From Pseudolactococcus chungangensis CAU 28 = DSM 22330 (GTDB lineage: Bacteria; Bacillota; Bacilli; Lactobacillales; Streptococcaceae): 64,000 nucleotides of DNA. How positions within the stretch are numbered: position 1 is the stretch's first letter; every line of letters begins with the position of its first letter. The translations under genes were made by a program, and so were the position numbers. Shown here one piece after another: positions 12,688 to 21,405 of this stretch. A model generated the notes under the pieces. That model was not told the DNA's origin. It saw only the letters and a program-made list of their open reading frames with translations, and made no database searches. The stretch lies in contig NZ_JXJT01000008.1 in the NCBI RefSeq assembly GCF_002441885.1, positions 1 through 64,000 of the forward strand, given 5' to 3'.

Positions 12688-12826
12688 GTTGATGTCCTCC
12701 TTCTTAATCAGGTTCACAATGAGCAAGCCCTAGTGAAAAAGATAAATCCCAGAACCCGCGCAAGCGCCGAACTTTGTGATTTCTATTTTCATATGGCGCT
12801 AAACGCTCATTATCACCTTTTTATTC

Positions 12827-13144
12827 TTATTTCATAAGACTCTCCATTTTCTTGGCAAATCCTTTATCTTGAACAGCGATGACTTTCCGGTCGCTACCAA
12901 TAGCGTGAGAAAGTTCGGCCGCAGAAAAGATGTCTAGCATGGGAATTTCATAATAGGTTGTTTTATCAGTGATACGTTTGACAAGATTAGGTGCGCCATC
13001 ATGGGCAACAAATACTAATCTTGCACGGTCTGACTGGATAGATTTAATGACAAGTTCTTCACCTGTCGCAATCTTACCAGCTTTCTTGGCCATTCCTAGG
13101 GAATTTGCCAATTTTGTTTTATTGAAATCTGTTATTTCAGTCAT
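12827..13144 (-). CDS. ylxQ: L7Ae-family ribosomal protein YlxQ
   Basis: This 105-residue RNA-binding protein has the L7Ae/L30e/Gadd45 fold. It contains LANSLGMAKKAGKIATGEE, the RARLVFVAHDGAPN strand and the ISHAIG-like ELSHAIGSDRKVIAV core that contact kink-turn RNA. Its exact role in bacteria is unsettled, and the RNA partner is probably ribosomal or RNase P-like. It sits 9 bases after ylxR and about 140 bases before infB, the usual place in the nusA operon. Length and gene order make the call firm. Confidence 0.93.
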   Translation of the reverse strand: MTEITDFNKTKLANSLGMAKKAGKIATGEELVIKSIQSDRARLVFVAHDGAPNLVKRITDKTTYYEIPMLDIFSAAELSHAIGSDRKVIAVQDKGFAKKMESLMK

Positions 13145-13153
13145 ATTTTAGCC

Positions 13154-13480
13154 TTAAATTTCTGGTGCCTCGTCTATTGAGTAGGTCACCGTTGCTAATT
13201 TTTTACGTTCGACCTGATGATCAACGTAAACGATTAACTCGTCATAAAAACGATCCGCAATTTCCGTCTGAAACACACGATCGAATATCCGTTTTTGCTT
13301 GGCTTGTTTTGCTTCATCGTTTTTAATGGCGATATAAGCACCGCGCCCAGCTGCTTTCCCTGTTGGGTCGATACTGATTTCGCCAGCTTTATTATAGACG
13401 ATTCGTAGCAATTCTTTTTTTGGAAATTGCTCGTTTGAGACAACGGATTTTCGTAAAGGAATTTTTTTGGTTTTCACCAT
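13154..13480 (-). CDS. ylxR: RNA-binding protein YlxR / RNase P modulator (DUF448)
   Basis: This 108-residue basic protein has the YlxR fold. It begins KTKKIPLRKSVVSNEQFPKKELLRIV, where relatives have the R-C-V-x-x-R signature; here the cysteine is replaced (RKSVVS). It continues with DPTGKAAGRGAYI, the conserved glycine loop. Members bind RNA and have been reported to modulate RNase P. The tail after about residue 95 (TYSIDEAPEI) is acidic. It is third in the nusA operon. Its ribosome binding site GAAAGGAGTG directly follows repeat copy A, so its translation may depend on that element. Confidence 0.92.
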   Translation of the reverse strand: MVKTKKIPLRKSVVSNEQFPKKELLRIVYNKAGEISIDPTGKAAGRGAYIAIKNDEAKQAKQKRIFDRVFQTEIADRFYDELIVYVDHQVERKKLATVTYSIDEAPEI

Positions 13481-13488
13481 CGTTAATC

Positions 13489-13584
13489 ACTCCTTTCTAA
13501 GATTTCACTTCGGAAATCTTGAAACTTGACCTGCACTTACGCTACGGCCAAACGGGGCCATTCGCGAACTCTATCCGCTCAAAG
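13489..13584 (-). repeat. 5'-leader repeat, copy A (in front of ylxR)
   Basis: Minus-strand order: CTTTGAGCGGA, a GCGAATGGCC block, GCAGGTCAAGTTTCAAG, hairpin AAGATTTC/GAAATCTT (13499-13520), then the ylxR ribosome binding site. The core at 13518-13584 aligns with 48607-48673 at roughly three quarters identity by eye. It lies between the nusA stop and ylxR. Confidence 0.75.
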
Positions 13585-13603
13585 GCTCTCATGGTTCAAA
13601 ATT

Positions 13604-14701
13604 TTAGTCAAGCACTTCGTCAGCAAAATCTGCTTCAACTTCTTCAGAAACAACTTCTGCAGCTTCTTGATCAAACTTTGTTTGAGACTTAATGTCGATT
13701 TTATTATTGGTAACGTGAGCCGCCAAACGGACGTTTTGTCCACGTTTACCAATAGCCAACGATAATTGATCATCTGGTACGACAACAACAGTTTCACCTG
13801 TTTCTTCGTTGATAATGACATCTGTAACTTGTGCCGGTTTCAAGGCATTTTTAATCAATGTCGCACGGTCATCATGCCATTCAATGATATCCATGTTTTC
13901 ACCATGCAATTCATCAACCAGCGTCCGAATGCGTGAACCACGTGGACCTACGATTGTGCCGATAGCATCTACATTGGCATCATTAGATTTAACGATGACT
14001 TTCGCACGATCGCCTGCTTCACGGGCAATGCTGACAATTTCAACAGTACCATCGTAAACTTCAGGAATTTCTTTTTCAAACATGCGTTTAAGCAAATCAG
14101 GATGTGTCCGGCTGACATAAACAATAGGGCCTTTTTTCGACTGTTCAACAGCAGAAACGTAAACTTTTATTTTATCACCAATCTGGTAACGTTCACCAGG
14201 GATTTGATCACGTTTACCAAGCATACTATCAACTTTACCAAGATTGATAAAGATAGCACGATCGTCAACACGCTCAACGGTTCCCTGAATGATTTCATTT
14301 TCGTAACGTTTAAATTCATTATAGATGATGGTGTGTGACTCTTCACGCATTTTATTCATAATGACTTGTTTGGCTGCATTAGCCGCTGTCCGGGCAAAAT
14401 CTTTCGGTTTTTCTTCAAAACGGATTTTATCACCAATTTGGTAATGTGAATTGAGCGCGAGGGCATCCTCAAGGCTCATTTCTAGACGACTATCAAAAAC
14501 TTCATCTACAACTTCACGTGTTGAGTAGACGATAAAGTCACCCTTCGCATCATTGTACTCAATCGTCACATTTTGTGATTGATTGTATTGTTTTTTGTAA
14601 GCTGCTGTTAAAGCTTCCGCAATGGCACCAATAACAACTTCAGGCGAGATGCCTTTTTCTTCCTCCAAAAGGGTGAATGCAGCTTGCATTTCCTTGCTCA
14701 T
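13604..14701 (-). CDS. nusA: Transcription termination/antitermination factor NusA
   Basis: This 365-residue protein binds RNA polymerase and nascent RNA, modulating pausing, termination and antitermination. The N-terminal domain starts MSKEMQAAFTLLEEEKG. An S1 domain follows (IIQGTVERVDDRAIFINLG), then two KH domains (VGPRGSRIRTLVDELHGE and AIGKRGQNVRLAAHVT). The acidic C-terminal repeats of proteobacterial NusA are missing, as usual in Firmicutes. The short tail EVEADFADEVLD is acidic. It is preceded by rimP and followed by ylxR across the repeat element. Confidence 0.97.
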   Translation of the reverse strand: MSKEMQAAFTLLEEEKGISPEVVIGAIAEALTAAYKKQYNQSQNVTIEYNDAKGDFIVYSTREVVDEVFDSRLEMSLEDALALNSHYQIGDKIRFEEKPKDFARTAANAAKQVIMNKMREESHTIIYNEFKRYENEIIQGTVERVDDRAIFINLGKVDSMLGKRDQIPGERYQIGDKIKVYVSAVEQSKKGPIVYVSRTHPDLLKRMFEKEIPEVYDGTVEIVSIAREAGDRAKVIVKSNDANVDAIGTIVGPRGSRIRTLVDELHGENMDIIEWHDDRATLIKNALKPAQVTDVIINEETGETVVVVPDDQLSLAIGKRGQNVRLAAHVTNNKIDIKSQTKFDQEAAEVVSEEVEADFADEVLD

Positions 14702-14742
14702 GTGTCTCCAACTTTCTTTTTTATTTTAAATGCTTCTATTGT

Positions 14743-15216
14743 TTATAATTTTACTTGCGTCCGAGCTTTAGCAATATTTGATAGCTCAAGCTCAACAGTT
14801 TTCTGACGTGTTTTGTCAAGATAATTCAAGGTGATAAGATTGCTGTCAAAAGCAACTAAATCACCAACAAATTCTTTTTCTCCTGCTACTTTTTGATAGA
14901 GTTTGACAAAAACGTAAGCACCAATATGCTTTTCAAAATCAGCTGATTTTTTAAGCGGACGCTCAGCACCTGGACTAGCTACCTCAAGCATATACTCCGA
15001 TGGAAAAGGATCCGGTGAAATTTTGTCCAATTCTGGACTGATGATTTCTGATAAGTCAGCTGTGTCTTGCAATGTAATCCCTTCTGGTTTATCAACAAGT
15101 ACTGATAAAACATAATCTGCACCCATTTTTGACCATTCGACATCCACCAACTCAAAGGGCTCAGGTAAGAGACCTTCAAGATGTGCCAACACAACTTCTG
15201 TGATATTTGTAGACAT
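14743..15216 (-). CDS. rimP: Ribosome maturation factor RimP
   Basis: This 157-residue protein binds 30S precursors and helps assemble the head region around S9/S10. The N-terminal alpha/beta domain contains ELVDVEWSKMGADYVLSVLVDKPEGITLQDTADLS (partial conserved blocks) and EVASPGAERPLKK. The C-terminal SH3-like domain ends SNIAKARTQVKL. It is first gene of the nusA operon, with an upstream GC-rich hairpin (AGGAGCGC/GCGCTCCT, 15272-15296). Family length, and the start is supported by GAAAG before the ATG. Confidence 0.95.
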   Translation of the reverse strand: MSTNITEVVLAHLEGLLPEPFELVDVEWSKMGADYVLSVLVDKPEGITLQDTADLSEIISPELDKISPDPFPSEYMLEVASPGAERPLKKSADFEKHIGAYVFVKLYQKVAGEKEFVGDLVAFDSNLITLNYLDKTRQKTVELELSNIAKARTQVKL

Positions 15217-15271
15217 AATGTTTCCTTTCTACACTAATGTTCTCAAGAACATTTATTTAAATTCAAACAAC

Positions 15272-15296
15272 AGGAGCGCCCATTGTGAGCGCTCCT
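15272..15296. terminator. Hairpin upstream of rimP
   Basis: Arms AGGAGCGC and GCGCTCCT flank a 9-base loop. T-rich sequence follows only on the plus strand, so in the rimP transcript it is either a leader hairpin or upstream of the promoter. Confidence 0.45.
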
Positions 15297-15404
15297 TTCT
15301 TTGTTCTTTAGAGTTATTATACCATAATTTTAACAGAATGCAAACTTTCACCTTTATTTTAAATTTTCTACTTTATCTCTCCGATTAGTTAGAAATTAAG
15401 AATT

Positions 15405-15433
15405 TTGAGTTTGTTTACATAAAATGATATCAT
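15405..15433 (+). promoter_or_regulatory. Promoter of cation exchanger, predicted leaderless
   Basis: TTGAGT (15405-15410), a 17-base spacer and TATCAT (15428-15433). The ATG at 15440 begins 6 bases after the -10 box. The next Met is far inside the first repeat of the protein, so the start is not in doubt. Confidence 0.6.
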
Positions 15434-15439
15434 AAAGAT

Positions 15440-16396
15440 ATGACTATAAAAATATTACTTGTCTTAGTAGGATTTGCACTGATTATCTTTGGTGCAGATG
15501 TCCTTGTCGATGGCACAAGCAATATCGCCAAAAAATATCGCATTCCTGACGTCGTTATTGGTTTGACGATTGTCTCACTTGGTACATCGTTTCCTGAAAT
15601 GATGATTACCATTACTTCTGCTAAAAACGAATACCATGATTTAATTTTTGGTAATGCCCTTGGCTCAAATATTGTCAATCTTAGCTTAATTCTAGGAATT
15701 ATTGCCTTAATCAAACCCGTCTATTTAGATCGGGAAACCAAGAATATCCACCTACCACTTGCTATCATGGCAACTTCACTCCTTGCCTTTATGGGTAATG
15801 GTCTGATTGGAGAGCACTTCATGATTTCAAGATTAGAAGGCTGGTTCTTGATTGCCATGAGTATTGCTTACTTCATCGTACCTGCGTATAAATCTTTGCA
15901 CAGCATTCAGTTAACCAAACACAAAATACGTCCTAATACAGAAAACATCTCTATTCCTAAGTCCATATTATTTATTGCCTTAGGCTTTGTCGCCCTCAAA
16001 TTCGGCGCAGATTTTGCCGTTGATAATGCTAAAATCATTGGCGAAACTATCGGAGTCCCTGATAGCATTATTGGCTTGACTATTGTTGGCATGGGAACAG
16101 CACTTCCTGAATTAATCACATCCATTACAGCAACACTAAAAGGAACAGAAGGCTTAGCAATCGGTAACCTCATTGGTTCTTGCATCCTGAATCTCTTCTT
16201 GATTATCGGACTAGGTGCTGTGATTAACCCACTCACCTACCTTCCGATTTTCAACTTGGAACTCACATTCCTATTCGGTCTCACATTCCTCATTTGGACT
16301 TTCTCCTATATTGGAAAGCGCAACACCCTATCTCGACTTGAAGGCAGCATCTTAATTCTCGCCTTTTTCGGGTACATGGTCGTGCTATTGGGCTAA
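15440..16396 (+). CDS. Ca2+/Na+ (cation) antiporter, CaCA family, YrbG-like
   Basis: This 318-residue membrane protein has about ten spans in two inverted halves. Each half carries an alpha-repeat: GLTIVSLGTSFPEMMITIT (about 45-63) followed by GNALGSNIVNLSLILG, and GLTIVGMGTALPELITSITA followed by GNLIGSCILNLFLIIG. The conserved acidic and asparagine residues of the cation site are all present. It probably exchanges Ca2+ for Na+ or H+. It is a single gene with a predicted leaderless promoter and a strong terminator behind it. The ion cannot be assigned from sequence. Confidence 0.9.
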   Translation: MTIKILLVLVGFALIIFGADVLVDGTSNIAKKYRIPDVVIGLTIVSLGTSFPEMMITITSAKNEYHDLIFGNALGSNIVNLSLILGIIALIKPVYLDRETKNIHLPLAIMATSLLAFMGNGLIGEHFMISRLEGWFLIAMSIAYFIVPAYKSLHSIQLTKHKIRPNTENISIPKSILFIALGFVALKFGADFAVDNAKIIGETIGVPDSIIGLTIVGMGTALPELITSITATLKGTEGLAIGNLIGSCILNLFLIIGLGAVINPLTYLPIFNLELTFLFGLTFLIWTFSYIGKRNTLSRLEGSILILAFFGYMVVLLG

Positions 16397-16408
16397 GACT
16401 GTAAATAA

Positions 16409-16443
16409 AAAACTTCTGATGATTAAAACTCAGAAGTTTTTTT
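16409..16443. terminator. Bidirectional terminator
   Basis: Arms AAAACTTCTGA and TCAGAAGTTTT are followed by a T-run. It ends the exchanger gene and, on the other strand, the der-cupin unit. Confidence 0.85.
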
Positions 16444-16457
16444 CTTGTCCTAAAGAC

Positions 16458-16865
16458 TTATTTTATCTCATTTTCACAATCAACTTTATCCTGTTTCATC
16501 AGTTCAGACTGTTCTTGACTCGTTGGGACGAAACGAAAGACGATAAATTGGGCTGGTTCACTTGATTGATTTAATAGCCGATGAATACTTCGCTTAACGC
16601 GTAAGACATCATTTTCTTGTACTATTTGACTTGAAACATGACCATTTTCCATGTACTCGACCGTGATTTCACCAGAAGTCACAATTACATTTTCATCAAG
16701 TTGCACGTGTTTGTGCCAATCTTGAACAACACCGGCAGGTAAAATATTCACATGAATTTCAAACTCAGGATACAAATAATAAGCTACCTGAGTGCCACTT
16801 GATTTTGTTACCGAAATAGCTGATGTTTGTCTTGTAATTTCAATGGCATCATTGTCTAAAGTCAT
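16458..16865 (-). CDS. Cupin-domain protein, unknown ligand
   Basis: This 135-residue single-domain cupin starts MTLDNDAIEITRQ. The metal-site motif is HKHVQLDENVIVTSGEITV, and the second motif is weak (IHRLLNQSSEPAQFIVF). Two His and a Glu in the first motif could hold a metal. The ATG at 16865 follows AAATAGG and lies 4 bases after the der stop. An upstream TTG inside der is less likely. Cupins of this size bind small molecules or act as isomerases or dioxygenases, and nothing narrows the choice. The C-terminal 25 residues are polar. Confidence 0.7.
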   Translation of the reverse strand: MTLDNDAIEITRQTSAISVTKSSGTQVAYYLYPEFEIHVNILPAGVVQDWHKHVQLDENVIVTSGEITVEYMENGHVSSQIVQENDVLRVKRSIHRLLNQSSEPAQFIVFRFVPTSQEQSELMKQDKVDCENEIK

Positions 16866-16869
16866 AAGC

Positions 16870-18180
16870 CTATTTCCGTTTACGAGCAATTAAATGAATG
16901 GGTGTCCCCTCAAAGACAAAGGCTTTACGAATTTGATTTTCTAGCATCCGTGCATATGAAAAGTGCATAAGTTCTTCTTCATTCACAAAAACAACGAATG
17001 TCGGTGGTTTGATGGCTACTTGTGTGGCATAGAAGATTTTGAGACGACGGCCTTTATCGGTTGGTGTTGGATTAATGGCAATCGCATCCATGATGACGTC
17101 ATTGAGCACAGCAGATGGAATCCGCATATTTTGGGCTTGGCTGACTGATTTAATCAAATCAGGTAATTTATTGAGACGTTGTTTGGTCTCAGCAGACACG
17201 AAAATAATCGGTGCATAGCTCAAATATTGGAACTCGTCTCTAATTTTTTCTTCCCATTTTTGAAGCGTTTTGTTGTCTTTTTCAATGGCATCCCATTTAT
17301 TGACAACGATGATAATCCCACGGCCTGCTTCATGTGCAAAGCCTGCAATCCTTTTATCGTATTCTCGGATACCCTCTTCGGCGTTCAGTACCATGAGGAC
17401 GACGTCCGAACGGTCAATGGCACGCATGGCACGCATGACTGAATATTTCTCAGTTGATTCGTAGACTTTACCACGTTTGCGCATGCCTGCGGTGTCAATC
17501 ATAGTAAATTCTTGACCTTCAGCATCGGTGAAGTTGGTATCGATAGCATCGCGTGTTGTGCCAGCAATTGGGCTTGCGATAACGCGGTCTTCTCCTAAAA
17601 TGGCATTAATCAAGCTTGATTTTCCGACGTTTGGTCGGCCAATCAGTGAGAATTTGATGATGTCTGGGTTTTCTTCTTCAGTTTCGACTGGTAGGTTGTC
17701 GATGATGGCATCTAGCACGTCGCCTGTCCCAATCCCGTGAACTGCTGATACTGGGTAAGGTTCGCCCAATCCAAGGCTGTAGAAATCAAAGATCTCCATA
17801 CGACGCTCGGGGTTGTCAATTTTGTTGACGACGAGGATGACAGGAGTATCTGTTTTGTAAAGAATTTGTGCGACATATTCGTCTGCATCTGTCACGCCGT
17901 TTTCACCGTCTACGACAAAAACAATAACATCAGCTTCGTCCATGGCAATCTCAGCTTGTGCCTTGATTTGTGCCATGAAGGGTGTGTCAGCCATTTCGAT
18001 ACCACCTGTATCAATCATGGCGAATTTTTTATTAAGCCATTCACTGGTTGTGTAAATCCGGTCACGCGTTACGCCGGGTGTATCTTCGACGATGGAAATC
18101 CGTTCGCCTGCGATTCTATTAAAAATTGTCGATTTGCCGACGTTTGGTCTGCCGACAATTGCTACTGTTGGTAATGCCAT
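16870..18180 (-). CDS. der: Ribosome biogenesis GTPase Der (EngA)
   Basis: This 436-residue essential GTPase assists 50S subunit assembly. Two tandem G domains each carry GRPNVGKS (residues 8-15 and about 181-188), DTGG/DTAG and NKxD (NKID, NKWD) motifs. A C-terminal KH-like domain ends IHLIARKRK. Length and order match the family. AAGGAG precedes the ATG. The downstream cupin gene is 4 bases away and probably co-transcribed. Confidence 0.97.
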   Translation of the reverse strand: MALPTVAIVGRPNVGKSTIFNRIAGERISIVEDTPGVTRDRIYTTSEWLNKKFAMIDTGGIEMADTPFMAQIKAQAEIAMDEADVIVFVVDGENGVTDADEYVAQILYKTDTPVILVVNKIDNPERRMEIFDFYSLGLGEPYPVSAVHGIGTGDVLDAIIDNLPVETEEENPDIIKFSLIGRPNVGKSSLINAILGEDRVIASPIAGTTRDAIDTNFTDAEGQEFTMIDTAGMRKRGKVYESTEKYSVMRAMRAIDRSDVVLMVLNAEEGIREYDKRIAGFAHEAGRGIIIVVNKWDAIEKDNKTLQKWEEKIRDEFQYLSYAPIIFVSAETKQRLNKLPDLIKSVSQAQNMRIPSAVLNDVIMDAIAINPTPTDKGRRLKIFYATQVAIKPPTFVVFVNEEELMHFSYARMLENQIRKAFVFEGTPIHLIARKRK

Positions 18181-18490
18181 TGTTTTCTTTTCTCCTTTAT
18201 GTTGCCGTGCCTGTCCACTTGCTAAGCACTCAAGTCTAAGTATAACACAATATGTTTCGTCCTGCTCATCTTTTTTCCGTTACCTCAAGACAATAACAGA
18301 TTAAGTTCATATAATGTGTTTACGATTAGTGTATAATTGCAATGTTTTGATTAGTATGATAATATTAATATAAATGTTAGTTAATTTGTTTTTTCTATTT
18401 TTATTATTTTAAATATCTAAGTAAGAAGCGATTATAAAGACACATGAGCAAATCTTGAACCTCACTAAAAGCTAAGTTAGGAGATTTTTT
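18181..18490. other. AT-rich divergent intergenic region
   Basis: This region holds the der promoter side and the upstream region of the plus-strand membrane protein. Several TATAAT-like boxes occur (for example 18331-18336), but no -35 could be chosen with confidence. GGAG lies 8 bases before the ATG at 18491. No open frame with a ribosome binding site was found. Confidence 0.4.
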
Positions 18491-18865
18491 ATGAAATCTA
18501 AAACGCTCGCACTCACAAACGGCATCTTCGGACTTATCGGTGGTATTGCCCTTGTTTTCGCCCCCTTATTCATTCTTGGTGGGATAACTAATGATGCACT
18601 TAATGATGACGGCAGTGCCACTTCAACAGTCGTTCTATCAATTATATTCATTTTAGTTAAAATTGCAATTCTTGTTCTTGGTATTGTTGGTCTTATTACT
18701 TATAAAGGAACTGGTCTGGTTAAAACGGCAGCACACGTTCTTTTAATCGTCGGTGGTGCAGTCGCTTTAATTCCACTTCTAGGCATAGCCGGTGGTATCG
18801 TATCTATCGTTGGTGGGGCGCTCTACCTTGCAAGTTTGAAAAACTTCAAAACTGATGCACAATAA
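18491..18865 (+). CDS. Small four-span membrane protein, unknown function
   Basis: This 124-residue hydrophobic protein has spans at about 9-32, 45-68, 77-94 and 96-116. Its Gly-rich repeats (FGLIGGIALV, IVGGAVALI, GGIVSIVGGAL) resemble DUF4064-like proteins, but I am not certain of the family. The short loop NDALNDDGSATS is polar. The start is supported by GGAG. A large palindromic repeat directly after the stop probably ends the transcript. No neighbour hints at a role. Confidence 0.7.
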   Translation: MKSKTLALTNGIFGLIGGIALVFAPLFILGGITNDALNDDGSATSTVVLSIIFILVKIAILVLGIVGLITYKGTGLVKTAAHVLLIVGGAVALIPLLGIAGGIVSIVGGALYLASLKNFKTDAQ

Positions 18866-18896
18866 ATAATAGAGCGTTGGGACAAAATTCCCTCCA

Positions 18897-18951
18897 AAAA
18901 TAGGCTATGACTGATTTCTAGTGTTAATAGAAATCAGTCATAGCCTATTTT
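18897..18951. repeat. Palindromic repeat with AAATAGGCTATGA arms, copy 1
   Basis: A perfect 24-bp stem (18897-18920 with 18928-18951) has a 7-base loop and begins AAAATAGGCTATGACTG. It is preceded by GCGTTGGGACAAAATTCCC, another short dyad. The same 13-base arm ends recur at 31566-31618. It may double as the terminator of the gene at 18491. Confidence 0.8.
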
Positions 18952-19017
18952 GTATCATTTTCTCAAAAAAATTGTAAAACAATAATATGAGTCATTGAAA
19001 ACAATACAAAATCGATA

Positions 19018-19062
19018 AAATAAGTTCATGACATCAATAAGATATCATGAACTTATTTTTTT
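19018..19062. terminator. Bidirectional terminator
   Basis: Arms AAATAAGTTCATGA and TCATGAACTTATTT flank a 13-base loop, with T-runs. It lies directly after the minus-strand gene at 19061-19741. Confidence 0.75.
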
Positions 19063-19741
19063 ATTTATCAACATTGACAAATGTAAAATCTTTTTCAGTT
19101 AAAGCAACCTTAACTGGTTTTTCTGTTGCTTTGGATAGAAATTCACCTAGTGCTTTATTTGTATCCTTAACAACCTTCTGCTTGACTGTATCATCCATTG
19201 AAACATTTTCGCTGGCTGTCACATCAACACTTTTTAAATTATCTTGCATGAATTGATTAGCATCTTTTCTATTTGTAAAGATATCAACGACCTTATCAAA
19301 TGCACCATTACTATCTTTTTCAATTTCTGTTTTGCTATAATCAATTTGTGAATCTACTTCAACAATAAGTGGTTCTGTCACTGTGAAAACATTGTTTTTC
19401 ACTTTAATAGCCTCACTCGAGATTTTCGACAAGTCTAAAGCAAAATCTGTCTCTACAACAGCTTTGATCGTCATATTTCGCCCTGAAAAAATAGAAACAA
19501 GACCTTTACCAAGCTCATTCCATTCCTTTACCAATTCTGGTTCTAAGGCGACTTTTTTAACTTCTTTTGAGGTTGTTTTTGTTACTTTTAGTTTAGCTTG
19601 CGACTCAATTTTTTGGATGACAAATTCTGTTGTCTCATCTTTTTTCAAAAATCCAAATTTAAAATGTGCTACTGTCGCGCCTATTCCCAAGAGCAAAATA
19701 ATGACGGCTCCCCAGAAAATAGTAGCTTTGATTTTTTTCAT
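19061..19741 (-). CDS. Membrane-anchored protein, DUF4230-like, unknown function
   Basis: This 226-residue protein starts MKKIKATIFWGAVIILLLGIG, a single N-terminal membrane anchor. A soluble, probably external domain rich in Lys/Glu/Val follows. Its beta-rich pattern and conserved-looking ALDLSKI and PLIVEVDSQID segments resemble DUF4230 proteins, which is a weak assignment. The ATG at 19741 with AGGGA upstream is preferred over the frame start at 19774. It carries no catalytic motif. The gene stands alone between the nitroreductase and a terminator. Confidence 0.6.
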   Translation of the reverse strand: MKKIKATIFWGAVIILLLGIGATVAHFKFGFLKKDETTEFVIQKIESQAKLKVTKTTSKEVKKVALEPELVKEWNELGKGLVSIFSGRNMTIKAVVETDFALDLSKISSEAIKVKNNVFTVTEPLIVEVDSQIDYSKTEIEKDSNGAFDKVVDIFTNRKDANQFMQDNLKSVDVTASENVSMDDTVKQKVVKDTNKALGEFLSKATEKPVKVALTEKDFTFVNVDK

Positions 19742-19801
19742 TTCATTTCCCTTTTTAATAGCCTTTCTCAGCATTCCCCTACTGAAAAATTAATCATGCT
19801 T

Positions 19802-20524
19802 TTATTTCATCAAGCCTTTAGCCTGCAAATTTTCAAGTGTTGCTGTTTGTGATGGCGTACCAAATTGTGCGACGATTCGTTCACTCCAGTCGGTACCAAG
19901 TCGACGTTCTCCAGAAAACTCTGCTTGCATTTGGTCATAATCCTGAATGACCTTGGTCTCTTGAACTTTGTAGGTCTCGTCAAAGACAACTGCTTCATAA
20001 GGCAAACGTGGTTTGACATCATTTTGACGCGCAGGTACCCCTAAAGCTAAGCCAAACAAGGGATAGGTGTAGTCAGGCAAATTCAAAAGCGCTGACAGTT
20101 CAGTCGCTTGGTCACGGATCAACCCAACAATTACACCACCATAGCCCAGACTTTCTGCCGCTAAAAGAGTATTTTGCGCAACCAGACTGGCATCAACAGA
20201 TGAAATCAAGAGATTTTCAATACCTTCTGGATAAAAAACATCTGTATGTAATTTCACTGCTTTTTCAGCACGGTTGAGGTCACCAACAAAGACGAGAAAA
20301 TTTGAAGCGCCCTTGATTGATTTTTGAGGCTGTAAATCATATATTTTCTGTTTAGTCACTTCATTCGAAATGTTGATAATGGAGTAAGACTGAAAATTTT
20401 TCCAAGTAGATGCGGCACGACCAGCTTCAATGATTGTTTTCAAGATGTCAACTGGGATTTTTTCATCTGTAAAATTTCTGACTGATGTGTGTTGCATCAT
20501 GAGATTGATTGTGTCATTGACCAT
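19802..20524 (-). CDS. NAD(P)H nitroreductase/flavin reductase, NfrA-like
   Basis: This 240-residue FMN enzyme of the nitroreductase fold starts MVNDTINLMMQHTSVRNFTDEKI, with the phosphate-binding TSVRNF element. It continues with AASTWKNFQSYSII, VDASLVAQNTLLAAESLGYGGVIVGLI (the flavin-contact helix) and FGLALGVPARQNDVKPRLP. It probably reduces flavins, nitro compounds or disulfides with NADPH. The start overlaps the dnaI stop by 11 bases, so it is co-translated with the primosome genes. The longer frame to 20608 lies inside dnaI and is rejected. Confidence 0.85.
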   Translation of the reverse strand: MVNDTINLMMQHTSVRNFTDEKIPVDILKTIIEAGRAASTWKNFQSYSIINISNEVTKQKIYDLQPQKSIKGASNFLVFVGDLNRAEKAVKLHTDVFYPEGIENLLISSVDASLVAQNTLLAAESLGYGGVIVGLIRDQATELSALLNLPDYTYPLFGLALGVPARQNDVKPRLPYEAVVFDETYKVQETKVIQDYDQMQAEFSGERRLGTDWSERIVAQFGTPSQTATLENLQAKGLMK

Positions 20525-21404
20525 TGCGACGATTTTCTCCCTCCAAGCGAAACTCTCTTGATAGCTTGCGAACACGTTCCATGACCCGCTTAGCAGACCA
20601 AGTTTCATCCCCTTTTTTAGTCATGGCAAGTCGCATCTCAAGCTCATCCATGGTTAAATTCGATGTGAAAAATGTCGGTAAGTTTTCCTGCATCCGATAC
20701 TGCAAAATCACCTGCAAAATATTATCACGAATCCAATCATTATTACTTTCAGCACCAATGTCATCCAAGACTAAAACTTGGACTTTTTTAATCTCATTAG
20801 CCTGCCACTTTAATGCATCAAAACCAGTGTTATCAGAGATAAAAGAAGGGTAATGAATCAAGCTAGTCGCAATCCCCTTCTCTGCCAATTCATTTGCCAT
20901 AGCAGCCATCATAAAGCTCTTACCAACACCGAATTTGCCATAGAGATAAACGCCGTTTTGATTAGGATAATCTGCTATAAATTCAGCAACAGCCTGATAG
21001 GCGGCAACGCGATTGGCATCATCTAAAAGGACATCATTCCAAGTGACATTAGCAAAATCTCTTGGCATACCAATCAATTTAACTCGGCGCTTCTTGATTA
21101 TTTCAGCTTCTTTCGCCAAGGTTTCTGCTGTTGCACGATAAGTCACATCAGCAAAGCCTTCATTATTAAAGAGAATTGGTTCGTAGCCTGCTATTTTAGT
21201 GGGCTCACCAGCGACAAATTTAGCTTTTTCTTTTAAATATTCGTTAAATTTTGACAGAGATTTCGTCACTTGTGCAGATTCAAAACCATTGTCTTGAATA
21301 AAAGTTTGAATTTCAGGATTCTCCAAGATTTTGTCTGTTAGTTCCTGATATTTTTTGACGTCTAAACGATTTGCCATCGCATCTGCTATTGATTCCATTG
21401 CCAT
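20514..21404 (-). CDS. dnaI: Primosomal protein DnaI, helicase loader
   Basis: This AAA+ ATPase of about 296 residues loads the DnaC replicative helicase at origins and restart sites. The N-terminal helicase-binding region (MESIADAMANRLDVKKYQELTD) precedes an ATPase domain with Walker A GKFGVGKSFM, Walker B VLVLDDIGAE and a sensor region IRDNILQVILQYRMQENLPTFFTSN. The start ATG follows the primosomal dnaB stop, with GGTGG as binding site. The gene order nrdR-dnaB-dnaI is typical of streptococci and lactococci. Confidence 0.95.
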   Translation of the reverse strand: MAMESIADAMANRLDVKKYQELTDKILENPEIQTFIQDNGFESAQVTKSLSKFNEYLKEKAKFVAGEPTKIAGYEPILFNNEGFADVTYRATAETLAKEAEIIKKRRVKLIGMPRDFANVTWNDVLLDDANRVAAYQAVAEFIADYPNQNGVYLYGKFGVGKSFMMAAMANELAEKGIATSLIHYPSFISDNTGFDALKWQANEIKKVQVLVLDDIGAESNNDWIRDNILQVILQYRMQENLPTFFTSNLTMDELEMRLAMTKKGDETWSAKRVMERVRKLSREFRLEGENRRNGQ

Positions 21405-21405
21405 C

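Noticed and set aside
12731-12826. Fourth copy of the leader repeat before infB
   Set aside because: Apart from TGAGCG the block order and AGGTCAAGTTTCAAG part are absent.
19802-20608. Longer nitroreductase start at 20608
   Set aside because: The extra 28 residues lie inside dnaI in another frame, while the family N-terminus begins at MVNDTINLMMQHTSVRNF.
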